Shown here one piece after another: positions 21,591 through 33,764 of a stretch of DNA of 64,000 bases. Location: contig CM058233.1 in assembly GCA_030180135.1 (NCBI GenBank), forward strand, positions 28,987,615 through 29,051,614. Direction: 5' to 3'. The stretch's first letter is position 1. Every line of letters begins with the position of its first letter. The notes under the pieces are model-generated. The model had not been told where the DNA came from and did not search any database. It saw nothing but the letters and a program-made list of their open reading frames with translations. Both the position numbers and the translations under genes were made by a program. The DNA is from Orychophragmus violaceus (taxonomy: Eukaryota; Streptophyta; Magnoliopsida; Brassicales; Brassicaceae).

Positions 21591-22658
21591 ATGTATGATT
21601 TCTTCAGTCCAGGGATTGATAATTCACAGATAGCTGGGTTGAAGAGTAAAGTTGACTATCTGCATAGTCTTCTACTTGGAAAGTATGCACAAGAAGCTAT
21701 CAACTGCGTTGGAGGGAATGAATTCTACAGTCAGGAATCAGCTTTTCAGGGACCTTTCCAGCAACAGGGTAATACCTTCTCGAGGAACTATGGTATTTCT
21801 TCTTACCAAGTACCGCCTGCACCTACACATAAGAGCAGATTAGAAGCTATGATGGAACAGTTTCTTGAGAGAGAACAACAGATCAATGTGTCCTTCAACT
21901 CAAGGATGGATGCATTGCATGAAGATCTGAATGAGAAGTTTGAATACTTGAGCACACATATGAAGAAGCTAGATGTCCGAGTTCAAACAGCTGAAACAAT
22001 GCAAAGGCATAATGAAGCTAGGAAAGCTGAACAGTACAAATCCATCAGAGCTGTGACCTTAAGGGATGAGATTGAGTTGCTAGGTGAAGAAGAGAGCATA
22101 ATCTCGGATTTTCTGGATGAATATTGTCTGCCTGATACATGCATCGATCGACACCCCCTTAGTGTCGATCGACACGCCGTTCTGACGGCAATTTCGAGTT
22201 CTTTCGAGAAACAGAATCGCCTTGCATCGATCGACACACATCATGCAACGATCGACACAGAACGCAGACATGACCAGAAACCTGCAACAGTACCAGAACG
22301 AGTCTATAAGCCCCCTGTGCCATATCCTAAGGTTCCTAAACCTTCCAAACAAGAGCTAGAAGTGGCTAACTGCATGAAAGTGATAGATAAGAAGGTGAAT
22401 AAAACACCACCAGTTGAAACTTCGCGAGTTCATGCAAAGAAGATGATCTCCACTGATGGTCATCTGAAAGAAGAAGTTCAGATTGGTGGAACTAAAGTAT
22501 CTGATAGTGAAAAGAAGAAGATGGCGGTTCCTCTTGAACCTGCTCTAACATCTTCAGTACCTGCAACTGCTCATAAGCAGAAAGCTCCAGACATCAGATA
22601 TACATCAAAGGTAAGGTACAAATCACCTAAGCTTAAACCTTCTGATCACATTGTTTAG
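21591..22658 (+). CDS. C-terminal gag plus tail domain of gypsy B
   Basis: 355 codons from the ATG at 21591 (the open frame extends upstream to 21393, through the leader, without an ATG). It begins where other Athila gags read SQIAEMKNKLDTVHSLL, so the N-terminal capsid part is missing. A coiled-coil-like stretch (LEAMMEQFLEREQQINVSFN, FEYLSTHMKKLDVRVQTAE) matches gypsies C and D. Then comes a linker where bipartite TCGATCGA units are translated as SIDTHHATIDTE or CIDRHPLSVDRHAV. The C-terminal domain (ATAHKQKAPDIR...) is shared with gypsy D but not seen in C. The frame stops at 22658; related sequence (AYTPPWMKRYSQRHSKSLLK) continues to about 22815. Whether it is expressed is unknown. Confidence 0.75.
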   Translation: MYDFFSPGIDNSQIAGLKSKVDYLHSLLLGKYAQEAINCVGGNEFYSQESAFQGPFQQQGNTFSRNYGISSYQVPPAPTHKSRLEAMMEQFLEREQQINVSFNSRMDALHEDLNEKFEYLSTHMKKLDVRVQTAETMQRHNEARKAEQYKSIRAVTLRDEIELLGEEESIISDFLDEYCLPDTCIDRHPLSVDRHAVLTAISSSFEKQNRLASIDTHHATIDTERRHDQKPATVPERVYKPPVPYPKVPKPSKQELEVANCMKVIDKKVNKTPPVETSRVHAKKMISTDGHLKEEVQIGGTKVSDSEKKKMAVPLEPALTSSVPATAHKQKAPDIRYTSKVRYKSPKLKPSDHIV

Positions 22659-24165
22659 AAAGCAGGAAAAGGAAGTAGACCGCCCAAGCTTCGCTCCCGC
22701 CCTGATTCTGATTACTCTTTCCTTGGAAAACCTCATGATCTGAAAGCCTATACACCTCCTTGGATGAAGAGATATTCACAGAGACACTCAAAGTCTCTGT
22801 TGAAACCGCCATGAATAAAACCTCTATCCCATAGTCAAGCTACTGACTTTAAACAAGCGCTGAGTGGGAGGCAACCCACTAGTAGGTTCGTTTTTGTTTT
22901 TCAATTTTCGTTTTGGTTTTGGTATTTTTAATTTTTCTGTTTAAGTGTGTTCAGAGGCGAGAGAAACAGGAATAATCACTTTGCATCGATCGACACACCT
23001 AGTGCATCGGTCGATGCAGTCACGATTTGTGGTTTTCCGATTCAATTGCGGTTCAGACACCGGTTATCTCAATAACCGCGAGCATATGCGCCTTGCATCG
23101 ATCGACACCCTTGTGGCATCGATCGACACAGGGCGACGACAGGTAAGTAATCTGCAACTTTTTGGTTTGTTCTTCAATTTGATTATTCTTTCACCGAGCT
23201 CATGCTTTGATTACACTGGGGACAGTGTAGTTTAAGTGTGGGGAAGGAAGCTACTGACGCACGCTTTTGTTTTCTTAGTATTTCAAAAATTTGTTTTATT
23301 GAGTCAAAATTGTTTAAGTAAGAAACAGTGAATTTTTGAGAAGTTTTAACAAGACTTGCAGGAACTTAAGTAACCATTGGGATGAAGTTGCAGGATCCAT
23401 CTCTGACTATTAGAAAACCCAGAAACAGATCAACCTACTGGGAACACCCATATCACTTCAGGTATCAGAGGATCCTTTTACTGACTTCAACTATAATACT
23501 GGCTTAGATTTCTCACCAAAGGGCTTGGTATACTTTGTGTCGGATTCCCTGTTAGTTCTGACACAGCCTGTCAACCTATCCTATTTAGTTCCCTTCTCCC
23601 CTTCTATAAAGTAAAAAAAAAAAAAGATAATAAACTGAGGATGAGTTAGTAACTCCGAAGTGGTCACAAGAGTGGTAGAGACCCCTATTATCTCCTGTGC
23701 GATCCATGGAATGTGTCCAAAGTACACCCCATAACGGAAAGAACACTGATAAAAAAAAAAAAATGATACCCAATGTGGGAAAAATCAGTTGTTAAGGAAG
23801 GGAAAGAGAAGAAAGGGACTAGAGAAAGATAGTATGGTGGTCTAGAGCTGATAAGGTAAGAATCCATGTGCCCTTTGATCGATACTCCTTAGGTGAGACC
23901 GCACTTAAATACTTGCAGAAGTCAGTAGGGAGAATTTGAATGCTTGAATGTGATTGTGGAGTTTACTTAGGACATTTGCTAAGTGTGGGGGAAGTACATG
24001 TTGGTCTTGATATCCTGTGATTGATTCTTGCAGTGGTTTACTAAGGGGAATCTGAGTGTTGTTGCTTCTATGACAAAAAAAGTTTCTGAAAAGTTTTCAA
24101 ACCTCTTAACTACATCTAGTTCTTTGTTTTGCTTGAGGACAAGCAAGAGCTAAGTGTGGGGGAGT
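22659..24165 (+). other. 3' untranslated region of gypsy B
   Basis: Contains the rest of the tail domain to about 22815, then GCGCTGAGTGGGAGGCAACCCA (about 22857-22878), which recurs in gypsies C (near 40323) and D (near 53660). Two bipartite units follow at about 22983-23017 and 23095-23130, inside a frame (22945-23235) that is conserved in D at 53742-54053. Polypurine-like tracts AAGTGTGGGG lie at 23234, 23981 and just before the LTR. A hairpin with a TTGCTTG/CAAGCAA stem is at 24129-24146. A-runs are at 23614-23626 and 23751-23762. Confidence 0.7.
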
Positions 24166-25339
24166 TGATATACCATGGATTTTAGGGTTTTTAACCATGG
24201 TATATGTGTCATTTATCGAGTCTTTTACTATGTTTTAGAGTCTTTTCAGGTGTTTATTAGGTACAAGCACATTTGGAGCATATTTGGTGATTATAGCACT
24301 TTCTGGAGCTAATTGGAGTATTTAGCCGAGAGATAGACTTCACTGTCAATATTTCAGAGCTGCAACGATCGACACGCTATTGGCATCGATCGTTACATAT
24401 GCGAGATGGGCCAAACGACGGTTTAATGAAGAATGCTGATTTTGCAGAAAAGCCCATATATTTACACAGAAGCCCAAAACGTGTTTTAGACTATATATTA
24501 GGGTTTTTAGCCACTTGTTTAGGCTACGCTTTTCTTAAGTTTTATTTTATTTCAGAGAGCCTTAGGGGCTGATCTTGTTCTCGAAAGAGACTTGATTTCG
24601 AACCCCTGTTGATTATTCTGTTTAATGATATTTGGTTTTCTACTTATGATATTTTCTGTCTCGATGAACATGTCTGAGTAGTTTACCTGTTAGGTTGAAG
24701 GATTCTCATTAGGGATTTCATGGAACTATAGTTAAATCAATCTGTAGGGATTCATATCTGCTAGTTCTTTGTTTAGGTTGTTCTTAATGCTTAACCTGAA
24801 GTAGCTAATCAGAATTATGATGTTGGGCTGATTAATGCAACGGAAGTTGGTTAATTTAGCTAGAAAGAACCTAGATGAGCAATTAAACTTCTCGCAAACG
24901 AAAGTTTGGTTTAGGTTAATTGTGAACATATCAAACTTGGAATTAATGCTGGTTTAATCTGTTAGTTCTCGCAAACGAAAGTTTGGTTTGCTACACTTAG
25001 ACTTAGAGAATTCTCGCAACGAGAGTTGGTGAATTCTATATCCGTGTTTGAGTTCTAGAACAGTTATTGATTAGATCCTGATTGACTGATTGCTTGTGTT
25101 CCTGATTTCCTGAGAACTCCTGAAACCTAACGCTTCGCTTCCTTGCTCACAAACCACTCCTGCTACTGATTTACTTTTCTGCTCTGCTTTTAGTTTAATC
25201 ACCTTTGCTTTCTCCTAGTTTAATCTTTTCTGTTCTAAATCTATCGTTGACCAGAGTCCCTGTGGATTCGATACCCTAAGTACTACAACTACATCACTGT
25301 GCACTTGCAGTTAGAATAGGGTTAAAACTACACCTATCA
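24166..25339 (+). repeat. 3' LTR of gypsy B
   Basis: 1174 bp, TGATATACCATGG to CACCTATCA. The terminal inverted repeat is TATACCATGG (24169-24178) with CCATGGTATA (24195-24204). The bipartite unit is at 24362-24396. Confidence 0.92.
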
Positions 25340-25513
25340 GTGCTCTCGCCCCTTTTGCAAGGGAGTCAGCACGAACATTAGCTTTCGTAGGAATTAAAGT
25401 TATAGAAAGTAGCGAGAAACAGGATTGTGTAGAATTCCAACTCCATCTTAAAACCCGGCCATTCTTGTGGATCCTCTGTCATAGCTATCAGATATGTGCA
25501 GTCTGTCTCGATC
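25340..25513 (-). pseudogene. LINE RNase H-like fragment
   Basis: The minus strand reads ETDCTYLIAMTEDPQEWPGF, then after a frame change FIPTKANVRADSLAKGARA. This is the plant RNase H-like domain (RVT_3) found at the C-terminus of Ta11-type LINEs. It is only about 175 bp, wedged between gypsy B and gypsy C, and in the opposite orientation to the LINE at 16090-20250, so it comes from another LINE copy. Confidence 0.65.
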
Positions 25514-25518
25514 CCACT

Positions 25519-26697
25519 TGATATATCATGGTTTTCTAGGTTTTTAACCATGATATAAGTGTATATATTGAGTCTTTAACCTTGTATTTCGAGTCTATCG
25601 AGTCTTTTACAGGTAAACTTGCGTTTGGAGCAAAACTAGGAGTTTTGGGACGGTTCTAGTGATTTCTGCAAGAAGTTGAAGTTGGAGCCGTAGTCACGAA
25701 TTGATGTCGATCGACATTGACTTTAGTGTCGGTCAGCACTGGCCAACGAGACTAATGCACCGAATGATCACTTCTTTTGAAAAATTGCAAAAAGACCCAG
25801 AAGTTTCCTTATTCCTAGTTTGGCCCCAGAACGTGTTTAGTGATTTATAATTAGGTTTTTGAGAGTTGTATCTCTTATATTTTGTTATTGCTTTGTTTGA
25901 CTTTTTCTTTGGAGATTGAGAGATTTTCTTGGGGCTGATTCTGCTACTTGTAACCTTTGAGAGAAGGATTTCGAACCCCATTTTATATATCTATTCAGTC
26001 TTGCTTTTTTATTCCAACATGTCTTGTCTTATTGATTCCATGTCTGAGTAGTAACCTTAGTTAGATTTAGGGATTCTCATAAGGGTTTTCATGCTCTGTT
26101 AGATCGCTGAATGATTAGGATTCTAAATATATATGTTCATCACCTAAGTTGAGATAAAAACTGAATTCTGGATTGATCACCTAGTTTTCAGATCTTAGAT
26201 AAATAATTTGGCACGAGAGTGTGAATTATAATCTGACAGAACTTAGTGTGAGCAATTTGACTAGACGCAAAGAGATTTGGTTTAGGAAAATTGTGAACTA
26301 AATAACTTTCTATTAATGCTTGTCTAGAACTCTAAGATTGCAAAGAGATTTGAATCATTAGGTTGCTAGACATAGATAATATTTGCAGTGAGAGTTGAGT
26401 TTTTTTATAGTTGTGATTCTAGTTCTTGAACCTGTGCTTAATCTGAATCTTGATTATTAAAGTGTCTGACATTGCATGATCTCATGAGAACTTCCTAAGT
26501 CTAGCGCTTTTCTCCCATTGAAAACACTCCTTTAATTTACTTGCATTGTTTACTGCTTTCATCTGATTGACTTAGCTGAATTCGAAAACATATAATATGT
26601 TGAGTGAACTTGAGTCTTTGTGGATTCGATACCTTTTATACTACGATTGCATATCTGTGCACTTGCAGTTAGAATAGGGATAAAAATTTATCTATCA
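25519..26697 (+). repeat. 5' LTR of gypsy C
   Basis: 1179 bp, TGATATATCATGG to ATCTATCA. The 10-bp terminal inverted repeat is present, and the bipartite unit is at 25704-25739 with an 8-bp spacer. Confidence 0.92.
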
Positions 26698-26913
26698 ATT
26701 TTTTGGTGCCGTTGTCGGGGACTCTTTGAGTTCGCCGATAGATTTTGTTCTAGAATTTAGACTAAGTTATTTTTCTTTTTGTTTTGGTTACTAATACCTC
26801 TCTGTCTTGCTTGTCTTTGTTGCTGCCGGAATCGACAGGAAACTTTAGTGTCGACCGACACCCATTCAGTGTCGATCGACATCGAGCTCGGAGCCAGTCT
26901 TTGATTTCAATGT

Positions 26914-28592
26914 ATGCTTAGTCGTCACACCAGAAGCAACCCGGACGAGAAGCTTTTGAATCTTAGAAATCAGGAGCTTGTTAGACTTGAGATGACAAAC
27001 AGAAAAGCTCAGAAATCTTCGAGGATGATGAATCGAAATGCTTTGATCTTGATTAGAGTTGCAGAAAGTGTTCTGAGGGATTTGCTGAACAACCCTTACA
27101 ATGCTCAGGGACAGAGGATCGATGTTGATGGAAATGTGATTGAAATCCCTGAAGAGAGAGGCAAATTGTTAATCCTGAGGCAGAAGGTCAAGGTGTAGGT
27201 GGGCAAGGAAATCCACAAGCTGAAGCACACCCTAGAGCACCTGAACCTAATCCTCCAGCTGGGAGGACTCTTGCTGACTACAACAGACCTGACGAATTCT
27301 ACGCTAACAGGTTTGCGATTGTGCCACCTCCCTTTGATTGTATTGACTTTGAGCTGAAGACTTCATACTACGCACTTGTGAGGCAGTACCCTTTCCATGG
27401 ATTCTCACATAAGTAGCCTATGGATCACATAGATGATTTTGAGTCCTTAGTCACTGGGATGAAGCAAAACGGAGTGAACTATGACTTTCTGCACCTTAAG
27501 CTCTTCCCATACTCTCTTGCAGGAGAAGCTGCAGCTTGGCTCAAGCAGATCCCACCTAGGACTCTGACTACTTGGGATGCGGTGAAAAGAGAGTTCTTGA
27601 GACACTTCTATGATGATGCTCGTTCAGATCAGCTTAGACAGAACCTTCTAACATTCAAGCAGGGACCTACAGAGCCTCTTAAGACTGCTTGGGTAAGGTT
27701 TAAGATGTACCAAAGAGACTGCCCTCATCATGGATTCTCTGAAGTTCAGTTGCTGGGCATTTTCTTCAGAGGTGTTGATCTATGATACCAGATGGCGTTG
27801 GATGCTGCCAGTAATGGCAACTTCAATACTAAGTTTCCATAACAGGCTAAGGCATTGATTGAAAACTTGGTGAGCAGCAATAGCACTGAGAATGGTGATC
27901 TGGAGAGGCAGAAATCTGGTGGGAAAGTTGACAGTTCCCAGATAGCTGAGATGAAGAACAAGCTAGACACTGTTCACAGTTTACTGATTGGGAAGAGAGC
28001 TGTCCATTTTGCTCAAGAGACTGAGGTGATTGAGGATGAGGAAGGATGTGAGGAAGGGGATGTGAACTACATCGCTGGGTCTGGATTTCAGGGAAACAGG
28101 TTTGGGAATCAACAAGGTAACAAGTTCTACACTGGTAGTGGTTAGAAGAGTGATTTCACAAGCAATCAAAACACTTTCGGGTTTGGTCAGAAACCTGCTT
28201 TTCATAAACCTTTTCAGCAGAACAACTCCTATCAGAGGACCTATGGAGCTTCTTCTTATCAGGCACCTCCTGCTACTAGTGCTCATGAGAGTAGATTGGA
28301 AGTTATGATGGAGCAGCTACTTGAGGGGCAGACAAAGACCACTGTGGACTTCAACAAGAAGATAGATGCCCTCTACACTGATCTGAATGGGAAGTTTGCG
28401 TCTTTGAGCACACATGTGAAACAATTAGACACACAAGTTGCTCAAACTGCTGGAGCTGTCAAGAGGCAAGATGGATTCCTTCCTGCAAGGACAGATACCA
28501 ATCCTAAGCATCACTGCAATGCAATCACATTAAGGAGTGGGACAGAGCTGCAAACTATCCCCAAACTGCAATTAAATGCTAAGGAACTATAG
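26914..28592 (+). pseudogene. Gypsy C gag, broken
   Basis: It starts MLSRHTRSNPDEKLLNLRNQ at 26914. A frameshift in 27190-27300 separates the N-terminus from the rest. The capsid region is clear: DYNRPDEFYANRFAIV, PMDHIDDFESLVTGMKQNGV, LKLFPYSLAGEAAAWLKQI, TWDAVKREFLRHFYDDARSD and CPHHGFSEVQLLGIFFRG (27250-27775), the retrotransposon gag family. Stops at 27414-27416, 27783-27785, 27841-27843 and 28143-28145 lie in one frame. Coiled-coil-like sequence (LEVMMEQLLEGQTKTTVDFN) follows to about 28450. Gag would form the particle that packages element RNA. Confidence 0.88.
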
Positions 28593-28930
28593 GAGTTAGA
28601 AGAATTGGAAGATGAAGAAATTGAGACCGAGAGACCAGTGTCGAACGACACTACCATTAAGTGTCGATCGACACCCAGTTCTTAGAACTCTCGTGACGGA
28701 CAGAAATCGATCGAGATCGATTATGAAGTTGACGTGAAAGGAAAATCTATCAGTGTCGATCAACATCAACCCAACGTCGATCGACACCAATCTCGTACAA
28801 GGTCTGAAGCTGAGAATAAGACCCATGTTGCTGATGGGAAGATGTATAAACCCAAGATACATTTCCCAAGAAACCCGAAGCAGTCCAATGCCATTGTTGG
28901 ATGCTATCAACAATAACTCAGTGATGAAGA
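28593..28930 (+). pseudogene. Gag-protease linker of gypsy C
   Basis: Low-complexity acidic linker with two bipartite TCGATCGA pairs (about 28639-28677 and 28753-28788). The second is read as SINTHxTSIDTN-like sequence in one frame. It ends where the solo Copia LTR entered. Confidence 0.6.
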
Positions 28931-29605
28931 TGTTGGGAATGTCCTGAAATCACACTTGTAATCACTCTAGAGATAGTTGTGTTGTCGAGATTAGACATTC
29001 ATACAATACTAGATGGTCATAATGTTTTGCTAGAAACCACTTATGATATGTGAGTTGTGAACTCATTACTAGTATTATATGATCCTACAGGGTCACACAC
29101 CTAAGCAGACTGGATGTACTTCATGTGGGAATGATCATTAATGTAATGATCAAATGTGTATTTGATACACATTAATATACGTGTTTTGAGGGTGTGTCGA
29201 TCGAAACAATGTTTCGATTCAATGACTTAATTAATCTCGGTTCGGTCCGGTGATTAATTAGGTTTTCCCATGTCTATATATATGTGATATAGCACGACCT
29301 GGAACACAGGTTTTAGCCTAATCGCAGCCGCCTCTTAGAAACAGAGATATCCCAGAGAGATCCGATCTCCCGGCACTAGCATCCCGGCGGATTCCTGTTT
29401 GTGTGCGTGTGGATACCAGTAGAGGCGCAACACCTGAGGCGCTCGTGAATCTCGAATACCTAATCATCTTCCGCTGCAAATCATCCAGGTATATTCGAGA
29501 TCTGAGAATGTAGATTCAACTCTAAGCATGAATCCTAGATCCTAGGCTTGGAATTTATACTTAGGGTTGCCTAATCGGATTAGGAACCGTGTAGAAATTC
29601 CTTCA
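28931..29605 (+). repeat. Solo Copia LTR inside gypsy C
   Basis: 675 bp, TGTTGGGAATGTCC to ATTCCTTCA, flanked by the exact duplication GAAGA (28926-28930 and 29606-29610). It is closely related in reverse orientation to the LTRs at 32258 and 38297. It carries only one half of the bipartite motif (GTGTCGATCGAAAC near 29196). Compared with its relatives it lacks the sequence between the two half sites and some flank. Confidence 0.92.
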
Positions 29606-30130
29606 GAAGAGGTGTTTGAAAAAGATGCTAACATCTGACATGGGAGATGAAGAGTGTGTGATGATGATCAGTGAAGTCTGTAGTGCTGTCATCCAGAACA
29701 TAATTCTGCGGAAGCAGAAGGATCCAGGAAGCTTTGTCTTGGACTGCACCATCTTCTGAGGCAGATTTGAGAGATCGTTGTGTAATATGGGATCGAGTGT
29801 TAATCTGATGCCATATTCAGTTGCTAAGCAGATGGGAATGACAGATTTCACACCCACTAGGATCTCTCTGATTTTGGCTTATCGCTCCATAAGAACTACT
29901 GAAGGTCTCATGGAGGATGTACCGGTGAAGATTGGTGAATGTGTAATCCCCACAGATTTTGTAGTCTTGTAGTACAATGCCTAAAGATCCCCTTATCTTC
30001 GGCAGACCATTCCTTTCTACAACTGGTGCTATTATTGATGTGAAGCGAGGGAAGATTGGACTAAATGTGGGTGATTTGGTGATGGATTTCGATATGAGCA
30101 AGCTGATGAGACATCCTACAATCGATGGGC
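29606..30130 (+). pseudogene. Gypsy C aspartic protease, broken
   Basis: It reads CNMGSSVNLMPYSVAKQMGM (about 29778-29837), IRTTEGLMEDVPVKIGECVI and, after a stop and frame change near 29970, DPLIFGRPFLSTTGAIIDVK and GKIGLNVGDLVMDFDMSKL. In relatives the active-site stretch is CDLG(A/S), as in gypsy D (CDLGAAENLMPYS), so the catalytic Asp is replaced by Asn here. The protease would process the Gag-Pol polyprotein. Confidence 0.8.
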
Positions 30131-31890
30131 AGACCTTCTATGTGGATACATTGGATAATCTGGCTGCAGAGTTCTTCCATCAGATGCATCCTGTTCATCC
30201 TTTGGAGAGAGCTTTGATGAGTGCTGAGCAGGATTTGGAGCTGGAGGATGATGCTACTACTGGGTATTTGAGACTGATGGATGCTAGTGAGCATGTGATG
30301 GAGTTGGTAGCTCAAGAGGAGCTGGTTGGCACTTCACAAAAAGCTGCCATACTTGGAGATTGGAGCGAGGAAAAGGCTCCAAAGATTGAGCTGAAGCAGC
30401 TACCTGCAGGCCTCAAATATGCATTTCTTGGTCAGAATTCTACTTATCATGTTATTGTTAATGCTTATTTAAATAACGCAGAACTCACTTTATTGCTAAG
30501 CAAGCTGCGCAAGCATCGCAAAGCTCTTAGCTATTCTCTTGATGACATTTTAGGTATCTCTCCAGACTTGTGCATGCATAGGATACACCTTGAGAATGAG
30601 AGTATGTCGTCAATTTAGAATAAGAGGCGTTTGAATCCTAACCTGAAAGAGGTTGTGAAGAAAGAGATCATGAAGCTGTTGCATGTTGGGATTATTTATC
30701 CTATTTCAGATAGTGCTTGGGTCAGCCCAGATCATATGGTTCCTAAGAATGGAGGAGTCACAGTGGTGAAGAATGACAGGAATGAGCTGATTCCTACACG
30801 GACAATCACTGGTCACATGATGTGCATAGACTACAGGAAGTTGATTGCATCAACCAGAAAAGACCACTTCCCACTACCTTTCATTGACCAGATGTTGGAG
30901 AGGTTGGAAAATCATCTATACTACTGCTTTTTTGGATGGTTATTCAGGTTTCTTTCAAATCCCTATTCATCCAGAGGATCAAGAGAAGACCACCTTTACT
31001 TGTCCTTATGGCACCTTTGCATAGCGCAAAATGCCATTTGGATTGTGTAACGCTCCTGCGACATTTCAGAGATGCATGATGTCTATCTTCACAGACAAGA
31101 TAGAGGATTTTATGGAGGTCTTCATAGATGATTTCTCTGTCTACGGACCATTACCATGCTTGTCTAGATAGTCTGTGTAAGGTGCTGGCTAGATGTGAGG
31201 AGAAGCACCTGGTTTTGAAATGGGAGAAATGTCATTTTATGGTCAAGAATGGCATTGTACTTGGACACAGAGTATCTGGGGCATGGATTGAGGTTGATCG
31301 AGCTAAGATTGAGGTGATGACAAGACTGCAGGCGCCAGATTCAGTCAAAGGAGTGAGATGCTTTCTTGGGCATGTTGGGTTTTACAGGATATTTATTAAG
31401 GATTTCAGCAATATAGCTAGGCCACTCACTGCACTTCTCTGCAAAGATGTGAAGTTTGAGTTCATAGATGAGTGTCATTCTGCTTTCCAGGAGCTGAAAC
31501 AAGCTTTGATTTATGCTCTAATTATTCAACCTCCTGACTGGGATCTGCCTTTTGAGGTGATGTGTGATGCTAGTGACTATGCAGTAGGAGCTGTACTTGG
31601 TCAGAAGAAGGACAAGAAACTTCACGCTATCTACTATGCTAGTAGGACTCTTGATGATGCGTAGAAGAACTATGCAACCACTGAGAAGTTCCTAGCAGTT
31701 GTTTTGCCTTTGAGAAGTTTCGTCAATATCTGATTGGATCCAAAGTAGTAGTGCACACAGACCATTCTGCACTTAAATACTTGATGCAGAAGAAGGATGC
31801 TAAGCCAAGGTTGCTTCGATGGATTTTGCTACTTGAAGAGTTTGACATACAAGTGAGAGACAAGAAAGGAGTGGAGAACGGTGTTTTTAT
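30131..31890 (+). pseudogene. Gypsy C reverse transcriptase and RNase H, broken
   Basis: A linker (30131-30600) leads into RT: RRLNPNLKEVVKKEIMKLL (about 30625-30680), IIYPISDSAWVSP, CIDYRKL, DHFPLPFIDQMLERL, then a frameshift near 30940 and MPFGLCNAPATFQRCM (about 31030-31080). The catalytic box reads FIDDFSVYG (about 31120-31147), the FxDD variant of YxDD. Then come EKCHFMVKNGIVLGH, GVRCFLGHVGFYRIF, and RNase H sequence VMCDASDYAVGAVLGQKKD (31555-31615) and HTDHSALKYLMQKKDAKPRL (about 31757-31815). Stops at 30616 and 31662 plus frameshifts inactivate it. Confidence 0.88.
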
Positions 31891-32257
31891 CATCTGTCAC
31901 GGATTAAGATCGATGAGGATGTTCCTATAGATGATTTTCTACCAGAAGAGAACAACTATCAGGTTGAGACAGGTTTTCAAACGAATTGTGCAACTTCTCT
32001 GCATTCTGAACGAGTTACAGCACAGGTGTCTGTCGACACTCTTTCAACGTCGATCGACACTGGACTCGAAAACATGAACGGAGATCGATCAAGACCGACA
32101 TCAGTTGTCCGATTGGGATCAATGTCGATCGATACCAACCTTAGTGTCGGTGGACATCAATCGCGGACGCAAGAGGATGCCTCTGATGGTCAAGCTGAAT
32201 TGTTCATAGCTGCAATCAGCCAAGGTTCTCTCTCTACTAGACCTTGGTACGCCGATA

Positions 32258-32971
32258 TGAAGGAATTTCTAGCAGTTCCTAATCCGATTAGGCAACCCTA
32301 AGTATAAATTCCAAGCCTAGGATCTAGGATTCATGCTTAGAGTTGAATCTACATTCTCAGATCTCAAATATACCTGGATGATTTGCAGCGGAAGATTAAC
32401 AGGGATTCGAGATCGATAGCGCCTCAAGTGCTGCGCCTCTACTTGTATCCACACGCACACAAACTGGAATCCGCCGGGATGCTAGTGTCGGGAGATCGGA
32501 TCTCTCTGGGATATCTCTGTTTCTGAGAGGCGGCTGCGATTAGGCTAAAACTTGTGTTCCAGGTTGTGCTATATCACATATATATATAGACCTGGGAAAA
32601 CCTAATTAATCACCGGACCGAACCGAGATTAATTAAGTCATTGAATCGAAACATTATTTCGATTTGCGCCTTTGCCTCGATCGACACAACACTTGTGTCG
32701 ATCGACACACACTCAAAACACGTATATTAATGTGTATCAAATACACATTTGATCATTACATTAATGATCATTCCCACATGAAGTACATCCAGTCTGCTTA
32801 GGTGTGTGACCCTGTAGGATCATATAATACTAGTAATGAGTTCACAACTCACATATCATAAGTGGTTTCTAGCAAAACATTATGACCATCTAGTATTGTA
32901 TGAATGTCTAATCTCGACAACACAACTATCTCTAGAGTGATTATAGGTGTGATTTCAGGACATTCCCAACA
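32258..32971 (-). repeat. 3' LTR of the minus-strand Copia
   Basis: 714 bp, plus view TGAAGGAATTTC to CATTCCCAACA. The bipartite unit is near 32674-32708. Confidence 0.95.
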
Positions 32972-33764
32972 ATCTCCCACTTGTACTGGAATCATCTATT
33001 CCCATAATCCCTTCGTCTCTATATCTCGATCTGGCATAAGGCAAGAACTGTGTCATCCTTATTAAGCCAAAATCACGTTCATCGAACTCCGATTTATACT
33101 GACAAGAGAAACGACTGACAATCACCTCGTTTGAGTGTGGCCACACATTTCTTAGTATCAAATCTTCGATGGGCCCTGAGATATTTATCTCCTGTTATAT
33201 AGGAGGGACAAATCCCATCTTGTTCCATCCTCGTTTCTTCACACACTTCATGATACGCTCAATCAATGCCTTTATAATCACCAGTTATGGCTGACGTTTG
33301 ACAAAGTTAAAGCGGACCAATTCACATGTAAGAAAACATGATGAACTCAGGTCCGAGGACTATACTCTATAGTCGTAATGAAAACTCTCATGACACTTAT
33401 ATAACTATCCTGTAGAGTTCTCATTAGTGGGTCATGTCCGATCCTGTGTTCTCCAACACATATCTATGTGATTGACTTTAATACTCTTATTAATGACTCC
33501 ATGAAACTTAGTCATCAGTCACCTCACATACTAGTCTCACGCGGTTGTTAATGTCCCACTTTAACAACCTTGACCAGGGACTAACATAATTTATGTCATT
33601 TATCATTTATAGGGTTTCATGATCAAGTCACATACTTGATGACCTATAAAATATCATAAATTACTTTGGGACTATTATTTAATAATATAATTAAATAATA
33701 CTGATGTCAGATTTCATTAACATAATCAAATTATGTTTATATGAACATCATATCATAACTAAAA
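32972..33764 (-). other. 3' untranslated region of the minus-strand Copia
   Basis: Homologous to 8393-9270 of Copia element 1. It contains the polypurine tract CCAGTACAAGTGGGAGAT on the minus strand, directly next to the LTR. No gene is seen. Confidence 0.7.

Larger units (their letters stand above)
20251..25339 (+). mobile_element. Gypsy B, non-autonomous Athila-like element
   Basis: The LTRs are at 20251-21346 (its first ~90 bp are missing at the LINE junction) and 24166-25339. A tRNA-Asp-type primer site lies at 21353-21370. The interior is only about 2.8 kb. It encodes the C-terminal part of gag plus a tail domain shared with gypsy D. Protease, RT and integrase are absent. By eye the LTRs differ at about a dozen positions over 1.1 kb, so the element is young despite lacking pol. 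Movement presumably used enzymes from a relative such as gypsy C. No target duplication can be read because the left end is truncated. Confidence 0.88.
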
